Shown here in pieces: positions 53,780-62,992 of a stretch of 64,000 nt of DNA. A program made the position numbers and the translations under genes. Source of the DNA: Cryobacterium sp. PAMC25264 (GTDB taxonomy: Bacteria; Actinomycetota; Actinomycetes; Actinomycetales; Microbacteriaceae); contig NZ_CP080383.1 in the NCBI RefSeq assembly GCF_019443325.1, positions 3,100,001 through 3,164,000 on the forward strand, in the 5' to 3' direction. Within the stretch, counting starts at the first letter, position 1. The number at the start of each line of letters is the position of its first letter. The notes beneath the pieces are model-generated. The model was not told where the DNA came from. It saw only the letters and a list, made by a program, of their open reading frames with translations, and ran no database searches.

Positions 53780-55285
53780 TCAGCGCTGCGCGGAGGTGTC
53801 GCGGGCGGCGAGGGTCATGACTGTGTCTTGGGTGGCATCCGCGGCGCTGAGTTCGCCGGCCAGGCGGCCGTCGCGCATGACGAGGATGCGGTCGCTCATG
53901 CCCAGGATCTCGGGCAGCTCGCTGGAGACCATCACGATGGCTCCGCCGGCGGCGGTGATCGAGTTCATCAGCTCGTAGATCTCGACCTTGGCGCCCACGT
54001 CCACGCCGCGGGTCGGTTCGTCCAGCAGGAGCACTGTGGACGCGGCGATGATCCACCGGCCGAACACCGCCTTCTGCTGGTTGCCGCCGGACAGCGAGCG
54101 GATCGGCTGGTCGATGGTGTGCATCCGGATGCGGAGCTTCGCGGCGACGGCCTCAGCACGGGTGCGCTGTCCGGTGAAGTCGGCCAGGCCGAGCTTGGCG
54201 CTGGAGGCCAGGGTGGCGTAGCCGAGGTTGTCGTTGACCGAGGCATCCAGCACCAGGCCCTGGCCCTTGCGGTCTTCGGGAACATGGCCGATGCCGGCCT
54301 TGATGGCCGCCTTGATGTCGCCCTTGGGGAGCTTCTTACCGCGCACGGCGACGGAGCCGCTGTCGTACTTGTCGGCACCGGCGATGGCGCGGATCAGTTC
54401 GGTGCGGCCCGCCCCGACGAGCCCGGCGATACCGAGCACCTCACCGGCACGCACGGTGAAGCTGATGTCGTCGAACTGGCCGTCGCTGGTGAGGTTGGCC
54501 ACGGTGAGCACCTCGGTGAGCGCCGGGGTCTCGTCTACCCGGCGCGGGAACTGGTCTTCGATGCTGCGGCCGACCATGAGCTTGACGAGTTCGTCTTCGG
54601 GAGTGGAGGCGGGGACTTCGGCGATGAAGTGGCCGTCGCGGATGACGGTGACGGTATCGCCGACCTCGGCGATCTCATCGAGGTGGTGACTGATGAAGAG
54701 CATGCCGACGCCACGACGGCGGAGGTCCGCCATCACGGCGAACAGGGCCTGGGTTTCGTGCCGGGTGAGCGCGGCGGTGGGTTCGTCCAGGATCAGCACC
54801 CGGGCGTTGATGCTCAGGGCTTTGGCGATTTCGACCAGCTGCTGCCGGGCGATGCCGAGCTGACCCACCGGGGTGTCCACGTCGATCTCGAGGCCGATCA
54901 GCGCCAGGGCCTCGCGCGCCTGGCGGCGCAGTTCCTTGCGGTCGACCATGCCGAACTTGGTAGGCATCCGGCCGAGCATCACGTTCTCGGCCACGCTCAT
55001 GGTGGCGACCAGGTTGAGTTCCTGGTGGATGGTGGCGATGCCGTGGTCTTCGGCGGCCTTGGTGGTGGGCAGGGTCGTGACGGTGCCGTCGACGAGGATC
55101 TGGCCGCCGTCGGGTTGGTAGACACCGGCCACCATCTTGATCAGGGTGGACTTGCCGGCGCCATTCTCGCCGAGCAGAACCTGCACCTTACCGGGGTAGA
55201 CACTCACGGTGACGTCCTGGATCACGGTGACCTGGCCGAAGGTCTTTGTCACGTTCTGCAGAGTGATCAGGGGGTGGTCGGTCAT
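53780..55285 (-). CDS. rbsA: Ribose ABC transporter, two-domain ATPase
   Basis: A 501-residue protein with two ABC domains. The first has a full Walker A (GENGAGKST), QLGIARQQ in place of the classical signature, and LILDEPTAAL. The second has the degenerate Walker A typical of monosaccharide transporters (GLVGAGRTE) and an intact signature LSGGNQQK with LLLDEPTRGVDVGAK. The start ATG at 55285 overlaps the rbsR stop (ATGA). The length is standard. Confidence 0.93.
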   Translation of the reverse strand: MTDHPLITLQNVTKTFGQVTVIQDVTVSVYPGKVQVLLGENGAGKSTLIKMVAGVYQPDGGQILVDGTVTTLPTTKAAEDHGIATIHQELNLVATMSVAENVMLGRMPTKFGMVDRKELRRQAREALALIGLEIDVDTPVGQLGIARQQLVEIAKALSINARVLILDEPTAALTRHETQALFAVMADLRRRGVGMLFISHHLDEIAEVGDTVTVIRDGHFIAEVPASTPEDELVKLMVGRSIEDQFPRRVDETPALTEVLTVANLTSDGQFDDISFTVRAGEVLGIAGLVGAGRTELIRAIAGADKYDSGSVAVRGKKLPKGDIKAAIKAGIGHVPEDRKGQGLVLDASVNDNLGYATLASSAKLGLADFTGQRTRAEAVAAKLRIRMHTIDQPIRSLSGGNQQKAVFGRWIIAASTVLLLDEPTRGVDVGAKVEIYELMNSITAAGGAIVMVSSELPEILGMSDRILVMRDGRLAGELSAADATQDTVMTLAARDTSAQR

Positions 55286-56316
55286 TTCTGGCTCCTTTGC
55301 CGAGATGTCGAGGGGTGGATCGGCGTGGCCGACGAGGCCCGCACGATCAGTTCGCTGGGCAGCACGACCGAATCCGGGGTCTGGCCGCTGATCACCTGCA
55401 GGAGCAGGTCGATGGCGATCCGGCCCATGTCCTCCACGCTGTGCGCGATCACGCTGAGGGCCGGGTTGAGCAGGGCGAACCACTCGATGTCGTCGAAGGC
55501 GACGAGGGCGATGTCGGTGCCGATCCGCAGGCCGAGTCTGTGCAGGATGCTGATGGCGCCGACGGCCATCAGGCTGTCGGCGGCGAGCAGCGCTGTCGGC
55601 GGATTCGTGAGGCTCATCAGGGCGTGCACGCCGGCCGAGCCGCTGGCGGCCTGGTAGTCACCGAAGTAGACCAACTCCGGGTCCTGGCTCAAGCCGGCTT
55701 CGGCAACGGCGCGCGTGAATGCTGCGTACCGGTCCCGGCCGGTGGAGGTGGCCTGCGGGCCGGAGATATATCCGATCCGGCTGTGGCCGAGCTCGGCGAG
55801 GTGCTGCACGGCCTGGCGGATTCCGGTTTCGCTGTCCGTGGTGACGCTGGGCAGGTCGAGGCCGGGAACCGTGCGGTCCACGAGCACCGTGGGAATCTTG
55901 CGGTCGATCAGGGCGCGGAGCCGGCCCCCGTCGTCGCCGACGGGCGCGACGATCACGCCGTCGACCCGGCGGGAGATGAGCGTGTCCAGGTAACGGTCCT
56001 GCTGGTCACCCTGCTCGTTGGCGTTACCGAGCAGCGTGACGTAGCCGGCGGAGAGGGCGGCCTGCTCGGCGGCATGCGCGAGATCGGCGAAGAACGGGTT
56101 GCGCACATCCGGCACCAGCAGGCCGAGGGAGGTGGACCGGGTGGAGCGCAGGGCCTGGGCCTGGGCGTTGGGCTGGTAGTCGAGCTCGGCGGCCGCGGCG
56201 GCGACCCGTTCACGGGTGTCGGCGGAGGTGGCGGGGTTGCCCGACAGGACCCTCGATGCGGTACCCACCGAGACGCCCGCGAGGGCGGCGACGTCCTTGA
56301 TCGTTACGGCTTCCAC
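55282..56316 (-). CDS. rbsR: LacI-family repressor of the ribose operon
   Basis: A 344-residue repressor. The LacI helix-turn-helix and hinge (VTIKDVAALAGVSVGTASRVLSG, then YQPNAQAQALRS) are followed by a ribose-binding-like sensor domain. It is the first gene of its own operon and overlaps rbsA, so it is autoregulated. Start: GTG at 56316 is preferred because the AAGGGAG ribosome site lies 6-12 bp ahead; a GTG at 56322 overlaps that site. Two abutting LacI operators lie 33-60 bp upstream. Confidence 0.9.
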   Translation of the reverse strand: MEAVTIKDVAALAGVSVGTASRVLSGNPATSADTRERVAAAAAELDYQPNAQAQALRSTRSTSLGLLVPDVRNPFFADLAHAAEQAALSAGYVTLLGNANEQGDQQDRYLDTLISRRVDGVIVAPVGDDGGRLRALIDRKIPTVLVDRTVPGLDLPSVTTDSETGIRQAVQHLAELGHSRIGYISGPQATSTGRDRYAAFTRAVAEAGLSQDPELVYFGDYQAASGSAGVHALMSLTNPPTALLAADSLMAVGAISILHRLGLRIGTDIALVAFDDIEWFALLNPALSVIAHSVEDMGRIAIDLLLQVISGQTPDSVVLPSELIVRASSATPIHPSTSRQRSQK

Positions 56317-56348
56317 AACCACTCCCTTGTGTACGTACGTGGAATCTA

Positions 56349-56376
56349 TGGAATCGTTTCCATGGAATCGTTTCCA
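56349..56376. promoter_or_regulatory. Two abutting LacI-type operators for the rbs operon
   Basis: TGGAATCGTTTCCA occurs at 56349-56362 and again at 56363-56376 without a gap; on the minus strand this is TGGAAACGATTCCA twice. The sequence fits the LacI/GalR consensus. CGTACGT sequences lie on both sides. Two dimers side by side would occupy the promoter region of rbsR. Confidence 0.75.
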
Positions 56377-56448
56377 TCGTACGTCGGGAGTTCAGAAGAT
56401 GTCAACCGGGCCGAAGAGTCCGGCCGGCTCTGGAGGTGGCGGGAGCGC

Positions 56449-57285
56449 TCAGCGACGCCCGACGAAGGTGTCCATAGACCGGTACACGCCGAAGACCCGG
56501 CCCGCCACGACGTCCCAGGCGGCCAGCGGCAGCACGCCGCGCACCTTCTTGGACAGGCCCACCGTCCACGGCATCAAGAGCTGCGGCGTCCCGGCGAGCA
56601 TCGCCCGCCACACCCGGTCCACCACGTGCTCCGGGGTCATGATGGGCGTGAACAACGGGCCGCGGGCACCATCGAACATGCCCGTGGAGATGTAGCTGGG
56701 CGCGATGGTGCTCACGCGCACGTGGTCGAAGCCCTGCTGCTGGAGCTCGAGGCGCAGGGAGTCGCTCCAGGCGATCACGGCCGCCTTCGACGCCGCGTAG
56801 ACGCTCATGCGCGGGGTGGAGAGCATGCCGGCGGCGGAGGCGATGTTGACGATGCGGGACTCGCGGTAGGGGTTGCGCATCATGGCGGGCAGGAACTCGC
56901 GGGTGATGTACATCGGCGCGAGCGCATTCACCTGCATGGTGGCACGGGTGTCATCGCCGTTGTCGTGCTCCCAGAAGAAGGAACCACGCACGATACCGGC
57001 GTTGTTGATCACGATGTCGGGGTTACCCACCTCGGTGCGCACCCGCTGCGCGGTCTGCGCGATCGCGCCCAGATCGGAGATGTCCACGACGTACGGCGCG
57101 ATCTGGGTGGCTCCGCCGGCGCGTTCGGTGAGGATCGCGGCGGTACTGGAGAGGCTCGCGGCGTCCCGGTCCCACAGGATCACGGCCCGGGCGCCCTCGG
57201 CGACGGCCCGTTCGGCGTACAGGCGGCCCATGCCCATGCCTGCACCTGTGATCAGTACCCGGGCTCCGGAAACGGTTCGTGTCAT
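56449..57285 (-). CDS. Short-chain dehydrogenase/reductase
   Basis: A 278-residue SDR. The nucleotide-binding GAGMGMGRLYAERA motif is at residues 14-27, with NNAG near 95, a Ser in IVNIASAAG, and catalytic YAASK. DRD after the second strand suggests NAD preference. The C-terminal 40 residues (MPWTVGLSKKVRGVLP) are hydrophobic and basic and may touch the membrane. Substrate unknown. It lies upstream of rbsR on the same strand but is separated by the operator region. Confidence 0.85.
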   Translation of the reverse strand: MTRTVSGARVLITGAGMGMGRLYAERAVAEGARAVILWDRDAASLSSTAAILTERAGGATQIAPYVVDISDLGAIAQTAQRVRTEVGNPDIVINNAGIVRGSFFWEHDNGDDTRATMQVNALAPMYITREFLPAMMRNPYRESRIVNIASAAGMLSTPRMSVYAASKAAVIAWSDSLRLELQQQGFDHVRVSTIAPSYISTGMFDGARGPLFTPIMTPEHVVDRVWRAMLAGTPQLLMPWTVGLSKKVRGVLPLAAWDVVAGRVFGVYRSMDTFVGRR

Positions 57286-57442
57286 AGATCAATCATCCCA
57301 AGTCCCGGCTGCCCCTGGTCACTCCATCCGGATGTTGGACGCCGGGTTCAATTGCTACGTTGCGTTTCAGCACGGGGTGCGTGCCCGTGGCGGCCTGGGT
57401 AGCGTCGAAGAAACCTTCCCGCGACGACCCGATCGGCAGCCC

Positions 57443-58402
57443 ATGTCCGCCAGCCCCGCAACGCGCACCACCGGCCGCCCGGTCCTGGGCACCGCCGGGG
57501 GCGAACGGCCCGCGCGCGTCAGCCGGCCGGCCGGAACCGACGCGGCCTTCGCCGTGGAGTTCAGCGGTCTGGGCCGCTCGTTCCCCACCGCGGCGGCACG
57601 TGGCCGGCGTCCGGCCGCCCCGGCCGTGCCGCGCCCGGTGCTGCGTGACGTGACGCTCTCGGTACGGCCCGGCGAGGTCCTCGCCATCCTCGGCACCAGC
57701 GGCTGCGGCAAGTCCACCCTGCTGCGCATCATTGGCGGGCTGGACTCCCCCAGCGCCGGGTCCGTGCGCATCGACGGGTCTCCCGTCACCGACTTCGATA
57801 CCCGCTGCGCCGTGGGTTTTCAGGAGCCCCGCCTGCTGCCCTGGCGCACCGTGGCGGCCAATGTGGCCCTCGGCCTCCCGCGCGGCACCGCCCGCGAGGC
57901 CGGCCAGGCCCGCGTCGCCGAGCTCCTGGACCTGGTGGGGCTGTCGGCGTTCGCCGGCCACCGCCCCGCCGCCATCAGCGGTGGCATGGCCCAGCGCGCC
58001 TCGCTCGCCCGCGCCCTGGCCCGCAACCCCGGTGTGCTCCTGCTCGACGAACCGTTCGGGGCCCTGGATGCCCTCACCCGGCTCAAGATGCAGGACCTGC
58101 TGCTCGAGGTGCACGCCGCCGCCCCCACCACGGTGCTGCTCGTCACCCACGACGTCGACGAGGCGCTGCAGCTGGCCGACCGTATCATCCTGCTCGGTCA
58201 GGAGCCGGCCGGGACGGATGCCGCCATCCCCGGCGCCACGATCGTGCAGGAGCTCACCGTTCCCGGCCGGCGCCCCCGCGACCGAGGTTCGGCGGAACTC
58301 GCCGAGCTGCGCGGCCGTCTGCTCGCGGGCCTGGGCATCGACCGGCACGGCGACACCCGCGGAGTGCCCGCCGGAACCACCATCCCGCACTTCCCCTACT
58401 GA
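57443..58402 (+). CDS. ABC transporter ATP-binding protein (SsuB/TauB type)
   Basis: A 319-residue ATPase: Walker A GTSGCGKST, Q-loop FQEPRLLPWRTV, signature ISGGMAQR, Walker B LLLLDEPFGALD and switch VTHDVDEA. The first 50 residues are an unconserved Ala/Arg/Pro-rich extension. The C-terminal 50 residues after the ATPase core are also extended. The family serves aliphatic sulfonate, taurine or nitrate importers. The start ATG 57443 has no strong ribosome site. It forms a three-gene importer with the next two genes. Confidence 0.85.
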   Translation: MSASPATRTTGRPVLGTAGGERPARVSRPAGTDAAFAVEFSGLGRSFPTAAARGRRPAAPAVPRPVLRDVTLSVRPGEVLAILGTSGCGKSTLLRIIGGLDSPSAGSVRIDGSPVTDFDTRCAVGFQEPRLLPWRTVAANVALGLPRGTAREAGQARVAELLDLVGLSAFAGHRPAAISGGMAQRASLARALARNPGVLLLDEPFGALDALTRLKMQDLLLEVHAAAPTTVLLVTHDVDEALQLADRIILLGQEPAGTDAAIPGATIVQELTVPGRRPRDRGSAELAELRGRLLAGLGIDRHGDTRGVPAGTTIPHFPY

Positions 58403-58583
58403 CACCGACCCGCCCAACCCTCGACGTTCGCACAGCCCGATCGTGCGCCGGATCCACCCGCAGCATCCGAACCGCCGGCACCACCCGAACCATCCGAACC
58501 GCCCGCACCACATCCACAGCAATGGATACCCGCATCAGCTCGCGCACCCTGAGCCCCTTCCCGAATCCAACGAGAGACCTGTC

Positions 58584-59630
58584 ATGAAGAAACGCTTCAC
58601 AGCCACCGCCCTCATCGCCACCGCCGCTGCCTCCGCGCTACTGCTCACGGGCTGCGTCGCCGGCGAGAACCAGGCCTCCGCCGGGTCGGCCACCACCGAC
58701 GACGACGGCGCCATCGTCACCGAGGGCGGCACCCTCAACATCGACTTCGCCACCTACAACCCGCTCAGCCTGGTGATCAAGGAGAAGGGCTGGCTCGAAG
58801 ACGCCCTCGCCGACCAGGACATCACCGTCAACTGGGTGCAGTCCGCGGGCTCCAACAAGGCCAACGAGGCCCTGCGCGCCAACGCCATCGACGTCGGCTC
58901 CACCGCCGGATCCGCGGCCCTCCTCGCCCGCTCCAACGGCTCCCCCATCCAGGTGATCGACATCTACTCGCAGCCCGAGTGGTCCGCACTCGTCGTTCCG
59001 GAGGGTTCGGACATCACGTCGGTCGAAGACCTCAAGGGCAAGCAGATCGCGGCCACCAAGGGCACCGATCCCTACTTCTTCCTCCTGCAGTCCCTCGAGG
59101 AGGCCGGACTCAGCCCTGAGGACGTCACCGTGCAGAATCTGCAGCACGCCGACGGCTGGGCAGCCCTGCAGAACGGCTCCGTCGACGCCTGGGCCGGACT
59201 CGACCCGATCATGGCCGGCGCCGAAGCCGCCGGAGCCAAGCTGGTTTACCGCAATGTCGACTTCAACAGCTACGGCTTCCTCAACGCCACCGAGTCCTTC
59301 ATCACCGAGAAGCCGGATGTTGCCCAGACCGTCGTCGACGTCTACGAGCACGCCCGGGACTGGGCCCTCACCCACGAGGACGAGACGGCCCAGATCCTCT
59401 CCGACGTGGCCGGTCTCGACCTCGCCGTCGCCACCAAGGTCATCACCGAGCGCTCCAACCTCGACGTCGACAACGTCCCCGGCGAGGCGCAGCTCACGGT
59501 GCTCACCACCATCGGCCCGATCTTCGTCGAGACCGGCGACGTTCTCGAACAGAAGCAGGTCGACGACGCCCTCGACACGATCATCAACGACACCTTCGCC
59601 ACGAAGGCCGACCCGACGATCGTCGAGTAG
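58584..59630 (+). CDS. ABC transporter substrate-binding lipoprotein (aliphatic-sulfonate/SsuA type)
   Basis: A 348-residue lipoprotein with lipobox LLTGC and an SsuA-like binding domain (NIDFATYNPLSLVIKEKGWLEDAL, QSAGSNKANEALRANAIDVGSTAGSAAL). It probably binds a sulfonate or related organic acid outside the membrane. The 181-bp gap before it contains short CATCCGAACCGCC-type repeats around 58460-58510. No sulfonate monooxygenase (SsuD) or taurine dioxygenase lies nearby. Confidence 0.83.
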   Translation: MKKRFTATALIATAAASALLLTGCVAGENQASAGSATTDDDGAIVTEGGTLNIDFATYNPLSLVIKEKGWLEDALADQDITVNWVQSAGSNKANEALRANAIDVGSTAGSAALLARSNGSPIQVIDIYSQPEWSALVVPEGSDITSVEDLKGKQIAATKGTDPYFFLLQSLEEAGLSPEDVTVQNLQHADGWAALQNGSVDAWAGLDPIMAGAEAAGAKLVYRNVDFNSYGFLNATESFITEKPDVAQTVVDVYEHARDWALTHEDETAQILSDVAGLDLAVATKVITERSNLDVDNVPGEAQLTVLTTIGPIFVETGDVLEQKQVDDALDTIINDTFATKADPTIVE

Positions 59631-59728
59631 CCCAGCGGATGCCGGGGCGGCAGCACTGTCGCCGCCCCGGCATCAGCCCCTCCGGACATGTATCTCCCGC
59701 ACCTCACCCCCGCACGGAAGGACCACCG

Positions 59729-60535
59729 ATGACCGAGACCCTGACCCCGGGCACGGCGCCAACCGTGCGGCGTCCGTTGACCTCCCGACGGAGTGCGCGC
59801 ATCGTGGGTGGCCTGCTGCTGCCGGCGCTAGTCCTTCTCGCCTGGCAGCTCAGCAGCACCCTCGGCTTGATCACCGTCTCCCAGCTCCCGTCCCCGGCCA
59901 TGGTCTGGGTCGCCACCGTCGATCTCTTCGAGCGCGGTGAACTCACGCTCTATGTCGCCATCTCCACGCAGCGCGTGCTGATCGGGTTCGCCGCGGGTGC
60001 GACCCTAGGCCTCATCGCGGGCTCACTCGTAGGGCTCTCCCGCGCGGCCGATATCCTTTTCGCGCCCACCCTGGGCGCCATCCGCGCGGTGCCCTCCTTG
60101 GCCTGGGTTCCGCTGCTGATCATCTGGCTCAAGTACGGCGAAGAATCCAAGATCGTGCTGGTGGCCATCGGCGCCTTCTTCCCCGTCTACACGACGGTGG
60201 CCCTGGCGCTTCGGCATGTGGACCGGCAGTTGGTTGAGGCCGGCCGAGCCTTCGGGCTACGCGGCGTGAAGCTCTTCGCCGCTGTGCAATTGCCCGCCGT
60301 GATCCCCTCGGTGATCTCCGGTTTCCGCCTCGCGCTAGCTCAGGCGTGGCTGTTCCTCGTCGCCGCCGAGCTCCTCGGCGCGTCGATGGGGCTGGGCTTC
60401 CTCCTGTCAGACTCGGGTACAAACGGCCGCATCGACCGCATCCTGCTCGCCATCATCCTGCTCGCCCTGCTCGGCAAGCTCACCGACGCCATCCTGGGCG
60501 TGTTCGAGAAGTACGCCATCAAGAAGTGGGCCTGA
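59729..60535 (+). CDS. ABC transporter permease (SsuC type)
   Basis: A 268-residue permease with six helices. GAIRAVPSLAWVPLLIIWLKYGEESK and the ATPase-contact loop EAGRAFGLRGVKLFAAVQLPAVIP are SsuC-like, as is AELLGASMGLGFLLSDSG. GGAAGGA precedes the ATG at 59729. It completes the importer with the preceding ATPase and binding protein. Confidence 0.86.
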   Translation: MTETLTPGTAPTVRRPLTSRRSARIVGGLLLPALVLLAWQLSSTLGLITVSQLPSPAMVWVATVDLFERGELTLYVAISTQRVLIGFAAGATLGLIAGSLVGLSRAADILFAPTLGAIRAVPSLAWVPLLIIWLKYGEESKIVLVAIGAFFPVYTTVALALRHVDRQLVEAGRAFGLRGVKLFAAVQLPAVIPSVISGFRLALAQAWLFLVAAELLGASMGLGFLLSDSGTNGRIDRILLAIILLALLGKLTDAILGVFEKYAIKKWA

Positions 60536-60540
60536 CCGCG

Positions 60541-60656
60541 CCTCGCGGCGCGTGAAAGTGCTCGCCGCGTGCGAAGAAGCTCGCCGCGTGCGAAAAGTCG
60601 CTGACTATCCCACGCTGCGAGGCTTTTCACACGCTGCGACAGTTTTCGCGCGCCGC
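60541..60656. repeat. Intergenic palindromic array (GCTCGCCGCGTGCGAA family)
   Basis: GCTCGCCGCGTGCGAA is repeated twice in tandem (from about 60560 and 60579). It faces two inverted copies (CACGCTGCGAGGCTTTTC and ACACGCTGCGACAGTTTTCG) in 60611-60650, so the array can fold into a long double-unit hairpin. It begins 5 bp after the permease stop, in a 234-bp gap before acs. Same core as 4094-4175. Confidence 0.6.
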
Positions 60657-60769
60657 CGGGCCCGCACGTTACGCCGCGTTGCACCGCGCACTGCGACGGA
60701 TGCCCGCGCTGCGTAGCGTCGAAGGTGCCCGATAGTTCCGCCCCCAGAACCAACCGCCGGAGTGTGCCC

Positions 60770-62905
60770 ATGCCGAACCCCGACACCAGTACCGGTGCCA
60801 GCATCGGCGCCCGCGTCGACACCGGCACGGACACCAGCACCACGCACACCCCGGCTAGCCGAGCCGCCACCGCAGACTGGACCGACACCAGCGCCACGAT
60901 CCGCAACCTCTCCACCGAACACCGCCGTTACCCGGCCCCGGCCACCTTCGCCGCCCAGGCCAACGTCGACGCGTCCTGGTACGACAAAGCCGCGGCAGAC
61001 CCGGTCGCCTTCTGGACCGAGCAGGCCAACCGGCTCGACTGGGCCGAACCCTGGCACACCGACCACAGCTGGCAGCCCACCACTCCGGATGCCGAAGGGG
61101 TGCTGAGCGTGCCGCGCGCGGAGTGGTTCGCCGGCGGCACGCTCAACGTGGCGGTGAACTGCGTCGACCGGCACGTGGCCGCAGGCCGCGGCGACAAGGT
61201 CGCATTCCACTTCGAGGGCGAACCGGGCGATCGGCGCACCCTCAGCTACGCCGATCTCGAGAAGGAGGTCGCCCGGGCCGCGAACGCGCTCACCGACCTC
61301 GGCATCGAGAAGGGCGACCGGGTGGTCGTCTACCTCCCGGTGATCCCCGAGACCATCATCATCACCCTTGCGGTCGCCCGCATCGGCGCCATCCACTCGC
61401 TCGTGTTCGGCGGCTTCTCCGCCGAGGCGCTGCGCTTTCGTGTCGAGGACACCGGCGCCAAGCTACTCGTCACCACCGACGGCCAGTTCCGCCGCGGCAA
61501 GGCCGTGCCCGTCAAGCAGGCCGCCGACGAGGCCGTGGCCGGCGTGGACTCGATCGAGCATGTGCTCGTGGTGCGCCGCACGGGAGACCTCACCCCGGGC
61601 ATCCCCTGGACCACCGGGCGCGACGTGTGGTGGCACGACACCGTCGACACGGCATCCGACACCCACGAGCCGGAGTTCTTCGACGCCGAGACACCGCTCT
61701 TCATCATCTACACCTCCGGCACCACGGGAAAGCCCAAGGGCCTGGTGCACACCAGCGGCGGCTACCTCACCCACGCGTCCTGGAGCCACTGGGCCGTGTT
61801 CGACGCCAAGGAGGACGACGTGCACTGGTGCACCGCCGACCTGGCCTGGGTCACCGCGCACAGCTACGTTCACTACGGGCCGCTCTCCAACGGCACCACT
61901 TCGGTGATCTACGAGGGCACTCCCAACACCCCCCACCCCGGCCGGCACTTCGAGATCATCGAGCGCTACGGTGTCACCACCTATTACACGGCGCCCACTC
62001 TCATCCGCACCTTCATGACCTGGTTCCCTGACGGCCTGCCGGCGGAGCACGACCTGTCCAGCATCCGCCTGCTCGGCTCGGTCGGCGAGGCGATCAACCC
62101 CGAGGCCTGGGTGTGGTTCCGGGAGAACATCGGTGCGGGCGAGGCTCCGATCGTGGACACCTGGTGGCAGTCGGAGACCGGCGCGGCCGTGATGGCGCCG
62201 CTGCCCGGGGTGAGCACCCTCAAACCCGGCTCAGCCCTGCGCGCCCTGCCCGGGCTGAGCACCCTGGTGGTGGATGACGCGGGCCAGCCTGTTTCGCACG
62301 GCACCGGCGGCTACCTGGTGCTGGCCGGCACCTGGCCGGGCATGGCCCGCACGGTGTGGGGTAACCCGGAGCGCTACCGCGACTCCTACTGGGCCCGGTT
62401 CGCGAAGCAGGGCTACTTCTTCTCGGGCGACGGCGCCAAGTATGACGACGACGGCGACATCTGGCTTCTCGGCCGGGTCGACGACGTGATCAACGTCTCC
62501 GGCCACCGGCTCTCCACCATCGAGATCGAGTCGGCGCTGGTCTCGCACCCGGCCGTCGGCGAGTCCGGCGTGGTGGGCGTCGCCGACGAGACGACCGGCG
62601 AGGGCATCGCCGCGTTCGTGATCCCCGCGGTGGCCCCGGCCACGGATGACCCGGAGGCCTGGCTGGCCCTGGCCGCCGAGCTGGCCCCGCAGCTGCGGGC
62701 GCACATCACCCACGAGATCGGCGCGGTGGCCAAACCCCGGGACGTGTTCCTGGTGCCGGATCTGCCCAAGACCCGCTCGGGTAAGATCATGCGCCGGCTG
62801 CTCGGCGACATCGTGGACGGCCGCCCTCTCGGCGATGTCACCTCGTTGCAGGACGACACCGTGCCCGGCCGCATCCAGGCCATCGTGCGAACCACCCGCA
62901 CCTAG
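60770..62905 (+). CDS. acs: Acetyl-CoA synthetase
   Basis: A 711-residue acyl-CoA synthetase, about 60 longer than usual because of a Thr/Asp-rich N-terminal segment. YTSGTTGKPKGLVHTSGGY is the ATP loop, DTWWQSETG the adenylate motif, and PKTRSGKIMRRLL carries the adenylation lysine that is often acetylated. It activates acetate (or propionate) to the CoA thioester. The start is taken as ATG 60770 after CGGAG; a GTG at 60725 is the alternative. Confidence 0.92.
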   Translation: MPNPDTSTGASIGARVDTGTDTSTTHTPASRAATADWTDTSATIRNLSTEHRRYPAPATFAAQANVDASWYDKAAADPVAFWTEQANRLDWAEPWHTDHSWQPTTPDAEGVLSVPRAEWFAGGTLNVAVNCVDRHVAAGRGDKVAFHFEGEPGDRRTLSYADLEKEVARAANALTDLGIEKGDRVVVYLPVIPETIIITLAVARIGAIHSLVFGGFSAEALRFRVEDTGAKLLVTTDGQFRRGKAVPVKQAADEAVAGVDSIEHVLVVRRTGDLTPGIPWTTGRDVWWHDTVDTASDTHEPEFFDAETPLFIIYTSGTTGKPKGLVHTSGGYLTHASWSHWAVFDAKEDDVHWCTADLAWVTAHSYVHYGPLSNGTTSVIYEGTPNTPHPGRHFEIIERYGVTTYYTAPTLIRTFMTWFPDGLPAEHDLSSIRLLGSVGEAINPEAWVWFRENIGAGEAPIVDTWWQSETGAAVMAPLPGVSTLKPGSALRALPGLSTLVVDDAGQPVSHGTGGYLVLAGTWPGMARTVWGNPERYRDSYWARFAKQGYFFSGDGAKYDDDGDIWLLGRVDDVINVSGHRLSTIEIESALVSHPAVGESGVVGVADETTGEGIAAFVIPAVAPATDDPEAWLALAAELAPQLRAHITHEIGAVAKPRDVFLVPDLPKTRSGKIMRRLLGDIVDGRPLGDVTSLQDDTVPGRIQAIVRTTRT

Positions 62906-62912
62906 ATCGCCA

Positions 62913-62976
62913 ACTGTTGCCGAAGCGGACACGTGCACCCGGCGCACCGGGTGCAGAAGTCCGCACGGGAAACAGT
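62913..62976. terminator. Three-step hairpin between convergent acs and hydrolase genes
   Basis: ACTGTT at 62913 pairs with AACAGT at 62971-62976, GCGGAC pairs with GTCCGC, and TGCACCCGG-CGCA-CCGGGTGCA forms the top. Its position 8 bp after the acs stop, between converging genes, supports a bidirectional terminator. Confidence 0.7.
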
Positions 62977-62992
62977 GGGTCCGGAGTAGGGG

